Below are positions 1 to 6,832 of a stretch of 11,176 nucleotides of DNA, in pieces. Position 1 is the first letter of the stretch, and each line of letters opens with the position of its first letter. The position numbers and the translations under genes were made by a program. The notes beneath the pieces are model-generated. The model was given only the letters and a program-made list of their open reading frames with translations. It made no database searches and was not told the DNA's origin. Location of the stretch: assembly GCA_021779415.1 (NCBI GenBank), contig JAJYAS010000050.1, forward strand, positions 1-11,176. The letters run 5' to 3'. Source of the stretch: Bacillota bacterium (GTDB lineage: Bacteria > Bacillota_B > Desulfitobacteriia > Desulfitobacteriales > Desulfitobacteriaceae).

Positions 1-1
1 G

Positions 2-256
2 TTGCCGAAAGGGCTAACCCGAAATACCTTGAAGACTGTCTGGGAAAACATACAGGAAATGAAGGAACGCTCGTTTTCCACGGAAGAAATGGCTAGCCGC
101 GTCGGAGTTTCACGGGTGTCGATGCGTAAATACCTAAGCTTTCTTACGGAAATTGGAGTCCTCGACATGGAAGTTATCTATGGTTCTGTCGGTCGCCCAG
201 TCTATCAACATCGCTGCATTAAATCTGATAATAATTTAATGAAAACGTATTTATAA
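2..256 (+). CDS. C-terminal fragment of a CitB/DcuR/MalR-type response regulator (5' end outside window)
   Basis: This is the last 84 codons of a two-component response regulator; the phosphoacceptor receiver domain lies beyond the left edge. What is visible is the DNA-binding end typical of the citrate/C4-dicarboxylate family (CitB, DcuR, MalR): a P-K-G-L-T opening, a helix-turn-helix around residues 25-46 (FSTEEMASRVGVSRVSMRKY) and a closing I-Y-G-S-V-G-R-P-V-Y block near residues 59-68. It ends at a TAA at 254-256. The TTG at position 2 is unlikely to be the real start, because the family needs about 130 more N-terminal residues and the frame stays open to the edge. Regulators of this family sense citrate, malate, fumarate or succinate through a partner histidine kinase and activate transporter and fumarate-respiration genes. 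The malate-to-succinate operon and 2HCT carrier in this window are therefore plausible targets, although a surface-protein gene lies between. Family assignment is secure; the ligand is not known. Confidence 0.85.
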   Translation: MPKGLTRNTLKTVWENIQEMKERSFSTEEMASRVGVSRVSMRKYLSFLTEIGVLDMEVIYGSVGRPVYQHRCIKSDNNLMKTYL

Positions 257-271
257 ACTCCAAAAGCCAGC

Positions 272-286
272 ACCCAGTTCCTGGGT
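272..286. terminator. Short hairpin between convergent genes, weak candidate terminator
   Basis: A perfect 6-bp stem (ACCCAG / CTGGGT) with a TTC loop lies in the 55-base gap between the stop codons of the response regulator (plus) and the surface protein (minus). Neither side has a clean T tract: a few scattered T on the plus side, and TTTT seven bases after the stem on the minus side. The position suits a shared terminator, but the stem is short. Confidence 0.3.
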
Positions 287-311
287 TATGTTGTATCAGT
301 TAAACTGTTTC

Positions 312-2855
312 TCACCAATTCAACTCTGGTTGAAAATCATTCACACTCGATGATGACGATATTAAACAAGGTATAGATTTATTTGACGTAGACCATAACT
401 CACCATTGACATAGGTGAACGTTGTCTGACTAATTTCTGTTGCAGGATCGTATAATTCATAGTTTCCGCCAAATACAAAGTTGCCTAAACTGTATACTAT
501 GGGTGTTCCATGATATACTTCCGTCGGTTCAAGTACGTGGGGATGCGCCCCTAAAACAAGATTAGCTCCAGCATCAACTGTCGCATGTCCTATCGCTGTT
601 TGGTATTCATCAACACCATTATTTCCCTCAGTACCCCAATGATAATAGACAACAACAAGCTGATTCCCTTGACTTTTAGCAGCTGCAATATCTGTTTTCA
701 CAGCATTTATAACTTCTTGTTGTCGTCCGGATACCAACTTTGTATTATCATTAGGATCAATAAATTGTTCCGTTTCTCCTATTACGTTGTAACCTAAAAC
801 TGCTATTTTTACTCCTTTTCGAGTTGTCGTGTACATATGCCCATAACCGAAATAGCCTACATCAGCTTCTTCCAATGCCTTTACAGTATCATAGAATCCA
901 GTATCCATATAGTCTCTTGAGTGGTTATTAGCAATATTTACAGCGTCATAGGGTGCTTGTTTTAAAAGTGCAGAAGCATATACCGGACGGCCTTTAAACC
1001 AAAATGCTTGTTCTCCTTGAGCGCTTTTATCCACTCTTACTGTAGCTGTCGTTAATACCCCTTCTAAATTGCCTAGGCTTAAATCGCCTTGACTTAAGAT
1101 TTTATGAACCTTTTGATAAAAGTAACTTGGTCCGTTATTATCATAGGATTCGTTAAATGATCCACTATAACCAAATTGGTATCCGTTCGCGAGTGTATTA
1201 TCACCCGTCGCGGATATCATAACCGTTGCTTGTGGCACGAATGAAGGTGAAGGAAGGTCAATAGGTGCAGCATTATCTTCTAACGGATCATTGGCAACGT
1301 CTGTATCGTCAAAATGCCACCACTCCGTTGATAAGCCTACAAAGCCTTGTGCCTGCATTGCGTTTTGCAATATTAAGGCATTTGCTTTCTGTTCTAAGGT
1401 ACACTGAGAATAACTTCTACTTGCTTTTGTTGTGGCATCATCAAAGTCTGTCGGCATTTGAATTTCATTACCCGCTAGGTCTGTTAATGTTACATCAACC
1501 GCTCCTCCATGTTCGTGGTTCGAACCCCACCCACTAGGATTTGCTATATAGTTTGCATCGGGTCTATAATCCCACATCTTTTGTTGAGCGGACGCTGGAC
1601 GGTAAGCATCCCAAAATTTCAATCTATACCCTTTGGGAAACAAATTAGTCGCTACAGTGGCTAAGCGCAAAGCCATGTCCTTCCGAACCGTGGGGATATA
1701 GATTGATGGGTACAATACCGTACTCATGAAGTTATTAGTCGTCATGTATCGGATATCATATAGAGCATTGGGCACATAGTCCGCTAATTTTACGAAGTCC
1801 TTACTTCCAATTGAGTTGAATTTAGCTAACGCATCGGGAATTGCACCTGATAATGTGCTCGCAACTTCTGATACTATCCAATCAGGAGAAGCGTGAGTTC
1901 CCCCCAACGCTACCACAGACGGTGTACTCCCCGATGAATAAACCGCATTTAAGTATCTATCCATAGCTAAGGGAGCGCCTGATCTTAAGGGCTCCTCATA
2001 AATCAGGGGAGCCTGATCTCTAGCCGTTAAGGAACTCGCCGCCAGTGCATCTGCAAAATCTGCGCCCGTAGTTATGTAGACTTTGGAAGGCCTTGACTCA
2101 AAAGCATTATTTACTGCTGCAGCTGTTTCATATCTATCATTACCTGCTAACCTAAGTATTGATGCAGCGGGTAATGCACTCGTTAACGCTTCTTGTATCT
2201 TCATTGGTAAAACAGCGTCTCCCCCAATAAAATACATAGTCTTAGGAGCATCGGCTAGAATATAATCGGTAAGTTCCGGTGTTAAACCTTGCGGACCAAT
2301 TAATAAAATTGGGTATCCATTATGCGCAGCGATCCCCGCAATACATAATGCATCTGGATAGGATTCACCAGACGCGAAGACTAATGGTGTTCCTTTCGTT
2401 ACGTTCATTGCAACAGCCAATTTTAAGTTAGTTGCATACCTATCGCCGCCGCTAATGCGAATTACCTTTGTTTTTAGGGCATTACTTATAGACTCTGGTA
2501 CACTAACATTCCCACCTATTATATAAGTAACACTCGAACTTATAGTGTGACTGTTTATATAATTGACGGCATCCGAAGAAGTCTCGGCCGAATCCGAGCT
2601 AAGCAACACCGGTGCATTTAATTGGTATGCAAAAGGCGCTGCTGATAATGCATCTGCAAATCCATCTCCAGTCGTTAATACAATGTTTGGAGCGGTACCG
2701 GCGTTATACTCTTTGGCTATAGCCACGGCTGTCGAGTATCTTGTTGTGTCTCCAATCCTGATGTAGGACTCCGCATAGACGCTTTTGAGCGGGTATAACC
2801 CAAATACCAAGATAAGGCCAATCACAATGTAAATTAATTTTCTCTCTATTTTCAA
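312..2855 (-). CDS. Secreted three-domain surface protein: cell wall binding repeat 2 x3, VanX-type D,D-dipeptidase (M15D), CapA-type metallophosphatase
   Basis: This 847-residue exported protein begins at a TTG preceded by GGGAGGAG at 2861-2868. Residues 1-28 form a signal peptide (K/R-rich start, hydrophobic core, VYA cleavage site). Three cell-wall-binding repeats (CWB2, PF04122 type) follow at about 31-125, 131-225 and 233-338, each opening with an R-x-x-G-x-x-R-Y motif (RIGDTTRY, RISGGDRY, RLAGNDRY); these repeats attach proteins to secondary wall polymers in Clostridia. Residues about 345-520 are a D-Ala-D-Ala dipeptidase of the VanX/DdpX family: DAYRP at 416-420, S-x-H-x-x-G-x-A-x-D with predicted zinc ligands H447 and D454, and E-W-W-H with predicted base E511 and ligand H514. 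Residues about 542-815 are a poly-gamma-glutamate CapA-like calcineurin-type phosphoesterase: GDN at 551-553, GNLEG at 595-599, NNHSRD at 643-648, HWGTE at 739-743, GAHPH at 769-773 and YSLGNF at 788-793. Every expected catalytic residue is present. The gene stands alone and looks more A+T-rich than the operon next to it. A role in wall peptide trimming or antibiotic response is inference. Confidence 0.9.
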   Translation of the reverse strand: MKIERKLIYIVIGLILVFGLYPLKSVYAESYIRIGDTTRYSTAVAIAKEYNAGTAPNIVLTTGDGFADALSAAPFAYQLNAPVLLSSDSAETSSDAVNYINSHTISSSVTYIIGGNVSVPESISNALKTKVIRISGGDRYATNLKLAVAMNVTKGTPLVFASGESYPDALCIAGIAAHNGYPILLIGPQGLTPELTDYILADAPKTMYFIGGDAVLPMKIQEALTSALPAASILRLAGNDRYETAAAVNNAFESRPSKVYITTGADFADALAASSLTARDQAPLIYEEPLRSGAPLAMDRYLNAVYSSGSTPSVVALGGTHASPDWIVSEVASTLSGAIPDALAKFNSIGSKDFVKLADYVPNALYDIRYMTTNNFMSTVLYPSIYIPTVRKDMALRLATVATNLFPKGYRLKFWDAYRPASAQQKMWDYRPDANYIANPSGWGSNHEHGGAVDVTLTDLAGNEIQMPTDFDDATTKASRSYSQCTLEQKANALILQNAMQAQGFVGLSTEWWHFDDTDVANDPLEDNAAPIDLPSPSFVPQATVMISATGDNTLANGYQFGYSGSFNESYDNNGPSYFYQKVHKILSQGDLSLGNLEGVLTTATVRVDKSAQGEQAFWFKGRPVYASALLKQAPYDAVNIANNHSRDYMDTGFYDTVKALEEADVGYFGYGHMYTTTRKGVKIAVLGYNVIGETEQFIDPNDNTKLVSGRQQEVINAVKTDIAAAKSQGNQLVVVYYHWGTEGNNGVDEYQTAIGHATVDAGANLVLGAHPHVLEPTEVYHGTPIVYSLGNFVFGGNYELYDPATEISQTTFTYVNGELWSTSNKSIPCLISSSSSVNDFQPELNW

Positions 2856-2860
2856 GTTTT

Positions 2861-2868
2861 CTCCTCCC
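2861..2868 (-). promoter_or_regulatory. Ribosome binding site that decides the TTG start of the surface protein
   Basis: On the minus strand GGGAGGAG is followed by AAAAC and then TTG at 2855-2853. There is no ATG or GTG in frame at a suitable place, and the signal peptide begins directly after this TTG, so the non-ATG start is well supported. Confidence 0.75.
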
Positions 2869-3118
2869 TAAATATTCCAAGATAATAGTGAAAAAGTTAA
2901 TAATCAAAGTTACACCCCCTAAAATATTAGAGGTTGCATTACTTCCAAAAGATAAGGTCAATCCATCTTAAAATACCCCCCCAAAAGTTGAATTTTTCTC
3001 TAGCATTCTGTTTATTTCTTTATCATGCTTCTTGGTTCAATATTCAGATCTCATTTTCCTGCTTGTTTGAGCATCTTTATGCAAATCAAGAACCGTCTCC
3101 AAGTTGCATGATACTAGA

Positions 3119-3172
3119 AGGCGGGTCTTTGGACTCGTCTTTTCGCTTTTTTTAAAGGTGAAAGGCCCGCCT
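3119..3172. terminator. Long imperfect hairpin downstream of the operon, possible terminator or mobile-element remnant
   Basis: The arms AGGCGGGTCTTT (3119-3130) and AAAGGCCCGCCT (3161-3172) are complementary at 11 of 12 positions, with one T-G wobble, around a 30-base loop that contains a run of seven T (3147-3153 region). It is the strongest stem on the 3' side of the operon, which ends at 3225, but no T tract follows on the minus strand, so it is not a textbook intrinsic terminator. It could also be part of an old mobile element. Confidence 0.4.
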
Positions 3173-3176
3173 CTCC

Positions 3177-3195
3177 ATAGAAATTAGATTTCTAT
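3177..3195. repeat. Perfect 8-bp inverted repeat with a 3-base loop
   Basis: ATAGAAAT (3177-3184), TAG loop, ATTTCTAT (3188-3195). It lies about 30 bases past the stop of the last operon gene. It is A+T-rich and would be weak as RNA, so it may be a site or a decayed mobile-element end rather than a terminator. Confidence 0.5.
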
Positions 3196-3209
3196 TTTGA
3201 GACAGCCCC
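3195..3209 (+). mobile_element. Sequence resembling an insertion-sequence terminal repeat (solo end)
   Basis: TTTTGAGACAGCCCC reads on the minus strand as GGGGCTGTCTCAAAA, a form common at the ends of IS1182-like and related insertion sequences in Firmicutes. No transposase and no matching inverted partner is visible in the spacer, so at most this is a solo remnant or the end of a miniature element. The family match is from memory, not a search. Confidence 0.35.
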
Positions 3210-3224
3210 TTTTTTATATTTAAC

Positions 3225-4088
3225 CTATTTTCCTGCAAGCAAGATTCCAGTGTTTATAATATGGCGTTTCATACCCAGTTCTTCGGCTGTATAACCAAGT
3301 GCTAAGCCTATCAACTGTGTCAGGTGGAGGGCCGGGATATCATCATTTGCCTTGACCGCCCGCTTACCTTCCGGTTGATACATATCCAATTGCATTTGAC
3401 AGAGCGGGCAAGGGGTTACTGTACAGTCCGCACCACCCTCAAGGGCACTCAGGTTAATGTTTCCCGTTGCCTTCATGGTATCTTCTTTGCTGGTAAAGAC
3501 CGAATGGAACCCACAACATTTTAAACGACCATCAAACGGAACCGGCTCCGCACCTAAAGCCCGGATCAAATCTTCGAGGGAGTGCGGATTGGCATGATCC
3601 TCAAAGCCCATGATGTGGGGCGGTCGGAGAATGTGACAACCATAGTATCCTGCCACTTTCATTCCCGTGAGTGGCTTCTTAACCTTTTTCTTCAGTTTAT
3701 CCAGACCGTAGTCTCGAATCAACATCCACAGGAAGTGGGTTACTGGGCTTGTCCCTTTATACTCGAGTCCGGCTTGTTGCAAGGCTGGATTGACAAGCTC
3801 TTTTGCTCCCTTATCCAATTCATGTTTAGCTTCCCGAAGCATCAAGGTGCACGTATTACAGACGGTGAGAACGGGTAACCCCATCTTTTCTGCTAAAGCG
3901 ATATTTCTCGCATTCACCGCAAGGGCTGCAACTTTATCATAATCCTGAAGGTGAGATCCTCCGCAGCAGGTCCAGCCCGGGATCTCAACAAGCTCGATTC
4001 CTAAGGCCTGGGCCACTTCCATCGTCGCGGTATAAGCTTCCTGGCTGGCGCCTTCTAAGACGCAGCCCGGGAAAAATGCATATTTCAT
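3225..4088 (-). CDS. HdrB-like CCG-domain subunit of a type E succinate dehydrogenase/fumarate reductase
   Basis: This 287-residue protein has two complete cysteine-rich CCG domains. Domain one uses C9, C41-C42-G and C77-x-x-C80; domain two uses C151, C191-C192-G and C227-x-x-C230. Each domain can bind a non-cubane [4Fe-4S] cluster as in HdrB of heterodisulfide reductase. No membrane helices are evident. In type E succinate:quinone oxidoreductases a protein of this kind takes the place of the cytochrome b anchor, and in thiol:fumarate reductase (TfrB) the same domain is fused to the iron-sulfur subunit. Here it is a separate gene whose ATG overlaps the stop of the iron-sulfur gene by one base (TAATG), with AAGGAGG at 4099-4105. 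It is the last gene of the operon. It probably passes electrons between a quinone, a thiol or another donor and the iron-sulfur subunit; the true partner cannot be read from the sequence. Confidence 0.88.
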   Translation of the reverse strand: MKYAFFPGCVLEGASQEAYTATMEVAQALGIELVEIPGWTCCGGSHLQDYDKVAALAVNARNIALAEKMGLPVLTVCNTCTLMLREAKHELDKGAKELVNPALQQAGLEYKGTSPVTHFLWMLIRDYGLDKLKKKVKKPLTGMKVAGYYGCHILRPPHIMGFEDHANPHSLEDLIRALGAEPVPFDGRLKCCGFHSVFTSKEDTMKATGNINLSALEGGADCTVTPCPLCQMQLDMYQPEGKRAVKANDDIPALHLTQLIGLALGYTAEELGMKRHIINTGILLAGK

Positions 4089-5119
4089 TATTTTGCAGCC
4101 TCCTTAGGTCTCACGGCGTCTGAATCAGTAAGAGCCTCAGCACATTTTGCGTTCGCAAAATTTCTTGCCTTTTCAGTCTCCTTTACGGCCTGAATGAGGG
4201 CACGGACTTCGGCCACTTCCTTAATCGGTTTCGGGAACATTTGCGCTGGATTTAGTTTCCCTTTGCTCATCAGTCGTAGGGCAAACGGGATATTGCCGAT
4301 GGATTTGACGAAGCCGTCCGTCTTGACTGCCATCATGCCTTCGTTTAAGCGACCTGTCTTCTGGATGTCATCGAGAAAGGCCTTTGCGTGGCGAACCCCT
4401 GCATGGTCAACAAGTCCTTTGACGATCGCCTCTTGCCGAAGGTTAGAAATATCCTCAGCTGGAGATAGACCTTTCGGACATTTAGCAACACATTCCTGAC
4501 AATGCTGGCACTTCCAAGCCCCATGGTTGATAGCTGCACTTAGTCGTTCAACCGGGTTCTTGTCCCGCGAATCCGCCACAAATCGTTGGGCCTTGGCGAA
4601 AACAAAAGGCTCCAAAAAATCACTGTTATTCCCACTCAGTTTGTTACACTCTGAAGCGCAACAACCACAGAGAATACAATCCGAGTTTTTGTTAATCTTT
4701 TTAAAGTCCTCCGGGCTTTGACGGCAGCCTGCTTCTTTGTTGAATTCATCCTTTGGCATGAGCCAAGGGTTGAGTTCGGCGAGTCGCTCAGCCTTCGGTT
4801 GCCAGTCCACGACTAAATCACGGATCAGTCTAAAATTTTGGAGAGGTGCAATCGTCAAGGTGTCGCTCTCCCAGCGTTGGAGCATTTTATCCAATGTTGT
4901 CTCACAGGCAAGTGTGGCCTGGCCGTTCACCCGAACTGCGCAGGCACCACAAATTGCATGCCGGCAAGAGGCCGTAAAATTCAAACTAGGGTCAAGGATC
5001 TCTTTAATCTGGATGAGAGCCCAGAGAATCGTTTTTCCGGGTTGATAATCGAGGGTGTAGTCCTGAACCCAGCTTATTTGGCCATCGAACCGTTGGATTT
5101 TAAACGTTACCTTACGCAT
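4088..5119 (-). CDS. sdhB: Succinate dehydrogenase/fumarate reductase iron-sulfur subunit, type E variant
   Basis: The 343-residue protein carries electrons between the flavoprotein and the HdrB-like subunit. The N-terminal ferredoxin domain has a [2Fe-2S] set C52, C57, C60, C72 in the family pattern S-C-R-x-x-I-C-G-A-C. The C-terminal domain has C148-x-x-C151-x-x-C154-x-x-x-C158 and C204-x-x-C207-x-x-C210-x-x-x-C214-P. C207 is additional: E. coli FrdB has valine there and its third cluster is [3Fe-4S], so a second [4Fe-4S] cluster is predicted here, as described for type E enzymes. The protein is about 100 residues longer than E. coli FrdB (about 244 residues); the extra C-terminal tail after residue 240 is charged and has no recognised motif. 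The ATG overlaps the flavoprotein stop (TAATG), with a ribosome site AGAAAGGAAG inside the last codons of that gene, which points to coupled translation. Confidence 0.93.
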   Translation of the reverse strand: MRKVTFKIQRFDGQISWVQDYTLDYQPGKTILWALIQIKEILDPSLNFTASCRHAICGACAVRVNGQATLACETTLDKMLQRWESDTLTIAPLQNFRLIRDLVVDWQPKAERLAELNPWLMPKDEFNKEAGCRQSPEDFKKINKNSDCILCGCCASECNKLSGNNSDFLEPFVFAKAQRFVADSRDKNPVERLSAAINHGAWKCQHCQECVAKCPKGLSPAEDISNLRQEAIVKGLVDHAGVRHAKAFLDDIQKTGRLNEGMMAVKTDGFVKSIGNIPFALRLMSKGKLNPAQMFPKPIKEVAEVRALIQAVKETEKARNFANAKCAEALTDSDAVRPKEAAK

Positions 5120-6828
5120 TAGTACTTCCTTTCTACCGGTTGGTACTTTGTGACGACCACCGGGCGATATGAGAGTGTATACTTCGATCCTTGTTTCATA
5201 ACGATGGTGTGTTTTAAGAAGTTCTCGTCATCCCGATTCATATAGTCTTCTCGTTTATGGGAACCTCGGCTTTCTTTACGATTCAAGGCACCCATCACGA
5301 CGGCTTTTGCTACTGAGAGTAAGTTCCCCAGTTCGGTATACTGAATAAATGCGGTGTTATAAACCTGGGAAGAATCACCGACTACACAGTGCTTATACTC
5401 AGCCATAAGTTCGTCAATGACTTGATCCGCTTCTTCCATGTCATTTTCTTTGCGGAAAACGCCGACCTTATACCACATGGTTTCTGCGAGGCGGTCTCGG
5501 ATCGAGGCGACGGACGGTCCGTTTGTACGGGTGACTGCCTTATTAAAGCCACTCTGCCACTGGCGAACCTGTTCCTTGACGTTCTGTTCACTGCCGAAAT
5601 CCAAGGTTTTGGCGGCTTCCGCCGCTGCTTTTCCAGCGACCTTGCCGAACAAAACGACATCAGCCGTGGAGTTTCCCCCTAGGCGGTTGGCCCCGTGAAT
5701 CGACAGGCAAGCACATTCACCCGTTGCATATAACCCTGAAAGAACGGTTCCGCAGGTTTTGTAATCGATCACGTCGATACCACCCATGGAATAGTGACAG
5801 CTTGGTCGGATTGGAATGGGTTGCTCGATCGGGTCAATTCCTTCAAACGTGATTGCTAGGTCTCTAATTTGCGGTAAACGCTCCAAGATTTTTTCCCGTC
5901 CTAAGTGCCTCAAGTCGAGCTGCACATAAGCCTGCATTCCTTCTCCAAAGCCACGGCCCTCTTTAATTTCTGTTTCGATCGCTTGCGATACGAGGTCGCG
6001 GGTGGCCAGCTCCAACTTCTCTGGGGCATAACGCTTCATGAAACGTTCCCCTTGATTATTGATGAGATAACCGCCTTCTCCGCGGCATGCTTCTGACATC
6101 AGAATTCCGGTGCCCGCTAGACCGGTCGGATGAAACTGCACAAACTCGGGGTCTTTCAAGGCCACTCCAGCTCTTAGCGCGGCAGCCATTCCGTCTCCGG
6201 TCGACGCGAAGGGGTTGGTGGTTCGCAGCCAGTACATTCGCCCGGCTCCACCGGTTGCTAGTACCACGGTTTTGGCCATGATCGCCTGAATTTCTCCAGT
6301 TTTCATATCCATCGCGACCACACCGGTCACCCGGTCGTTTTCAACCACAAGATCTAATAGGAGCCATTCGACTAGGACATTAACGTTGTTTTTCAGACAT
6401 TGCTCGTAGAGGGTATGAAGAATAACCGCACCGACCTTATCCGAAGAGTAACAAGTCCGAGGAGCAGATTGTCCTCCGAAGGGACGTTGGGCGATGGTAC
6501 CGCTTTCAAGGCGTGAGAAGGGAACGCCGTAATAGTCTAATTCACGAATTGTTTCAGGCATATGCGTGCAAAAATACTCAATAGCATCCTGGTCTCCGAG
6601 GTAGTCGCTCCCTTTGACCGTATCAAAGGTGTGTTTTTCAATGGTATCGGTGGGGTCTGCATTGTTTAAGACAGCATTGGTTCCACCCTGAGCACAACAC
6701 GTTGCTGAACGTGTTGGGAAAACCTTGGACATCAGAGCAACGTTAAGGCCCTGTTGCGAGGAGGCGACCAAAGCCGCCTGCATACCAGAACCACCGCTTC
6801 CGATGACGAGAATATCGAACTTAAGCAT
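5119..6828 (-). CDS. sdhA: Succinate dehydrogenase/fumarate reductase flavoprotein subunit, lacking the FAD-linking histidine
   Basis: The 569-residue protein interconverts fumarate and succinate at an FAD site. Visible landmarks are the dinucleotide-binding loop G10-S-G-G-S-G15, the substrate and proton-transfer residues H233 (QFHPTG), R249 (SEACRGEGG), R277 (ATRDLVSQA), H345 (SCHYSMGG) and R382 (HGANRLGGNS), and a normal capping domain and C-terminus. The segment that in E. coli reads R-S-H-T, where histidine forms the covalent bond to FAD, reads R40-S41-A42-T43 here, so flavin is predicted to be bound non-covalently. In E. coli fumarate reductase, replacing that histidine leaves fumarate reduction but largely abolishes succinate oxidation, which favours work in the reducing direction. 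ATG at 6828 follows the fumarase beta stop by four bases. Its ribosome site AGAGGTGA includes that stop codon, so translation is probably coupled. Whether to call it sdhA or frdA is a matter of direction. Confidence 0.95.
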   Translation of the reverse strand: MLKFDILVIGSGGSGMQAALVASSQQGLNVALMSKVFPTRSATCCAQGGTNAVLNNADPTDTIEKHTFDTVKGSDYLGDQDAIEYFCTHMPETIRELDYYGVPFSRLESGTIAQRPFGGQSAPRTCYSSDKVGAVILHTLYEQCLKNNVNVLVEWLLLDLVVENDRVTGVVAMDMKTGEIQAIMAKTVVLATGGAGRMYWLRTTNPFASTGDGMAAALRAGVALKDPEFVQFHPTGLAGTGILMSEACRGEGGYLINNQGERFMKRYAPEKLELATRDLVSQAIETEIKEGRGFGEGMQAYVQLDLRHLGREKILERLPQIRDLAITFEGIDPIEQPIPIRPSCHYSMGGIDVIDYKTCGTVLSGLYATGECACLSIHGANRLGGNSTADVVLFGKVAGKAAAEAAKTLDFGSEQNVKEQVRQWQSGFNKAVTRTNGPSVASIRDRLAETMWYKVGVFRKENDMEEADQVIDELMAEYKHCVVGDSSQVYNTAFIQYTELGNLLSVAKAVVMGALNRKESRGSHKREDYMNRDDENFLKHTIVMKQGSKYTLSYRPVVVTKYQPVERKY

Positions 6829-6832
6829 GATG

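Larger units (their letters stand above)
2856..3224. other. Gene-free spacer between the surface protein and the fumarase/fumarate reductase operon
   Basis: This stretch is A+T-rich and has no convincing gene. The open frames across it (for example 2934-3155 plus) lack a ribosome site and any recognisable motif. It holds the ribosome site and presumably the promoter of the surface protein, although no good -35/-10 pair is obvious. It also holds two C tracts (around 2914-2918 and 2978-2984), a long imperfect hairpin at 3119-3172, a short perfect hairpin at 3177-3195, and the sequence TTTTGAGACAGCCCC at 3195-3209. The last three elements lie together and may be debris of an insertion-sequence end. 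Confidence 0.6.

Noticed and set aside
312..2855. Vancomycin resistance determinant because of the VanX-like domain
   Set aside because: No VanH, VanA-type ligase or VanRS is present and the protein carries a signal peptide, unlike cytoplasmic VanX; resemblance alone does not support a resistance role.
2704..2961. 85-codon minus-strand frame over the surface protein's start
   Set aside because: It overlaps the signal peptide region in another frame and its ribosome site is not evident.
2934..3155. 73-codon plus-strand open frame in the spacer
   Set aside because: No ribosome site and no recognisable domain; it runs through the long hairpin. At most it is decayed mobile-element sequence.
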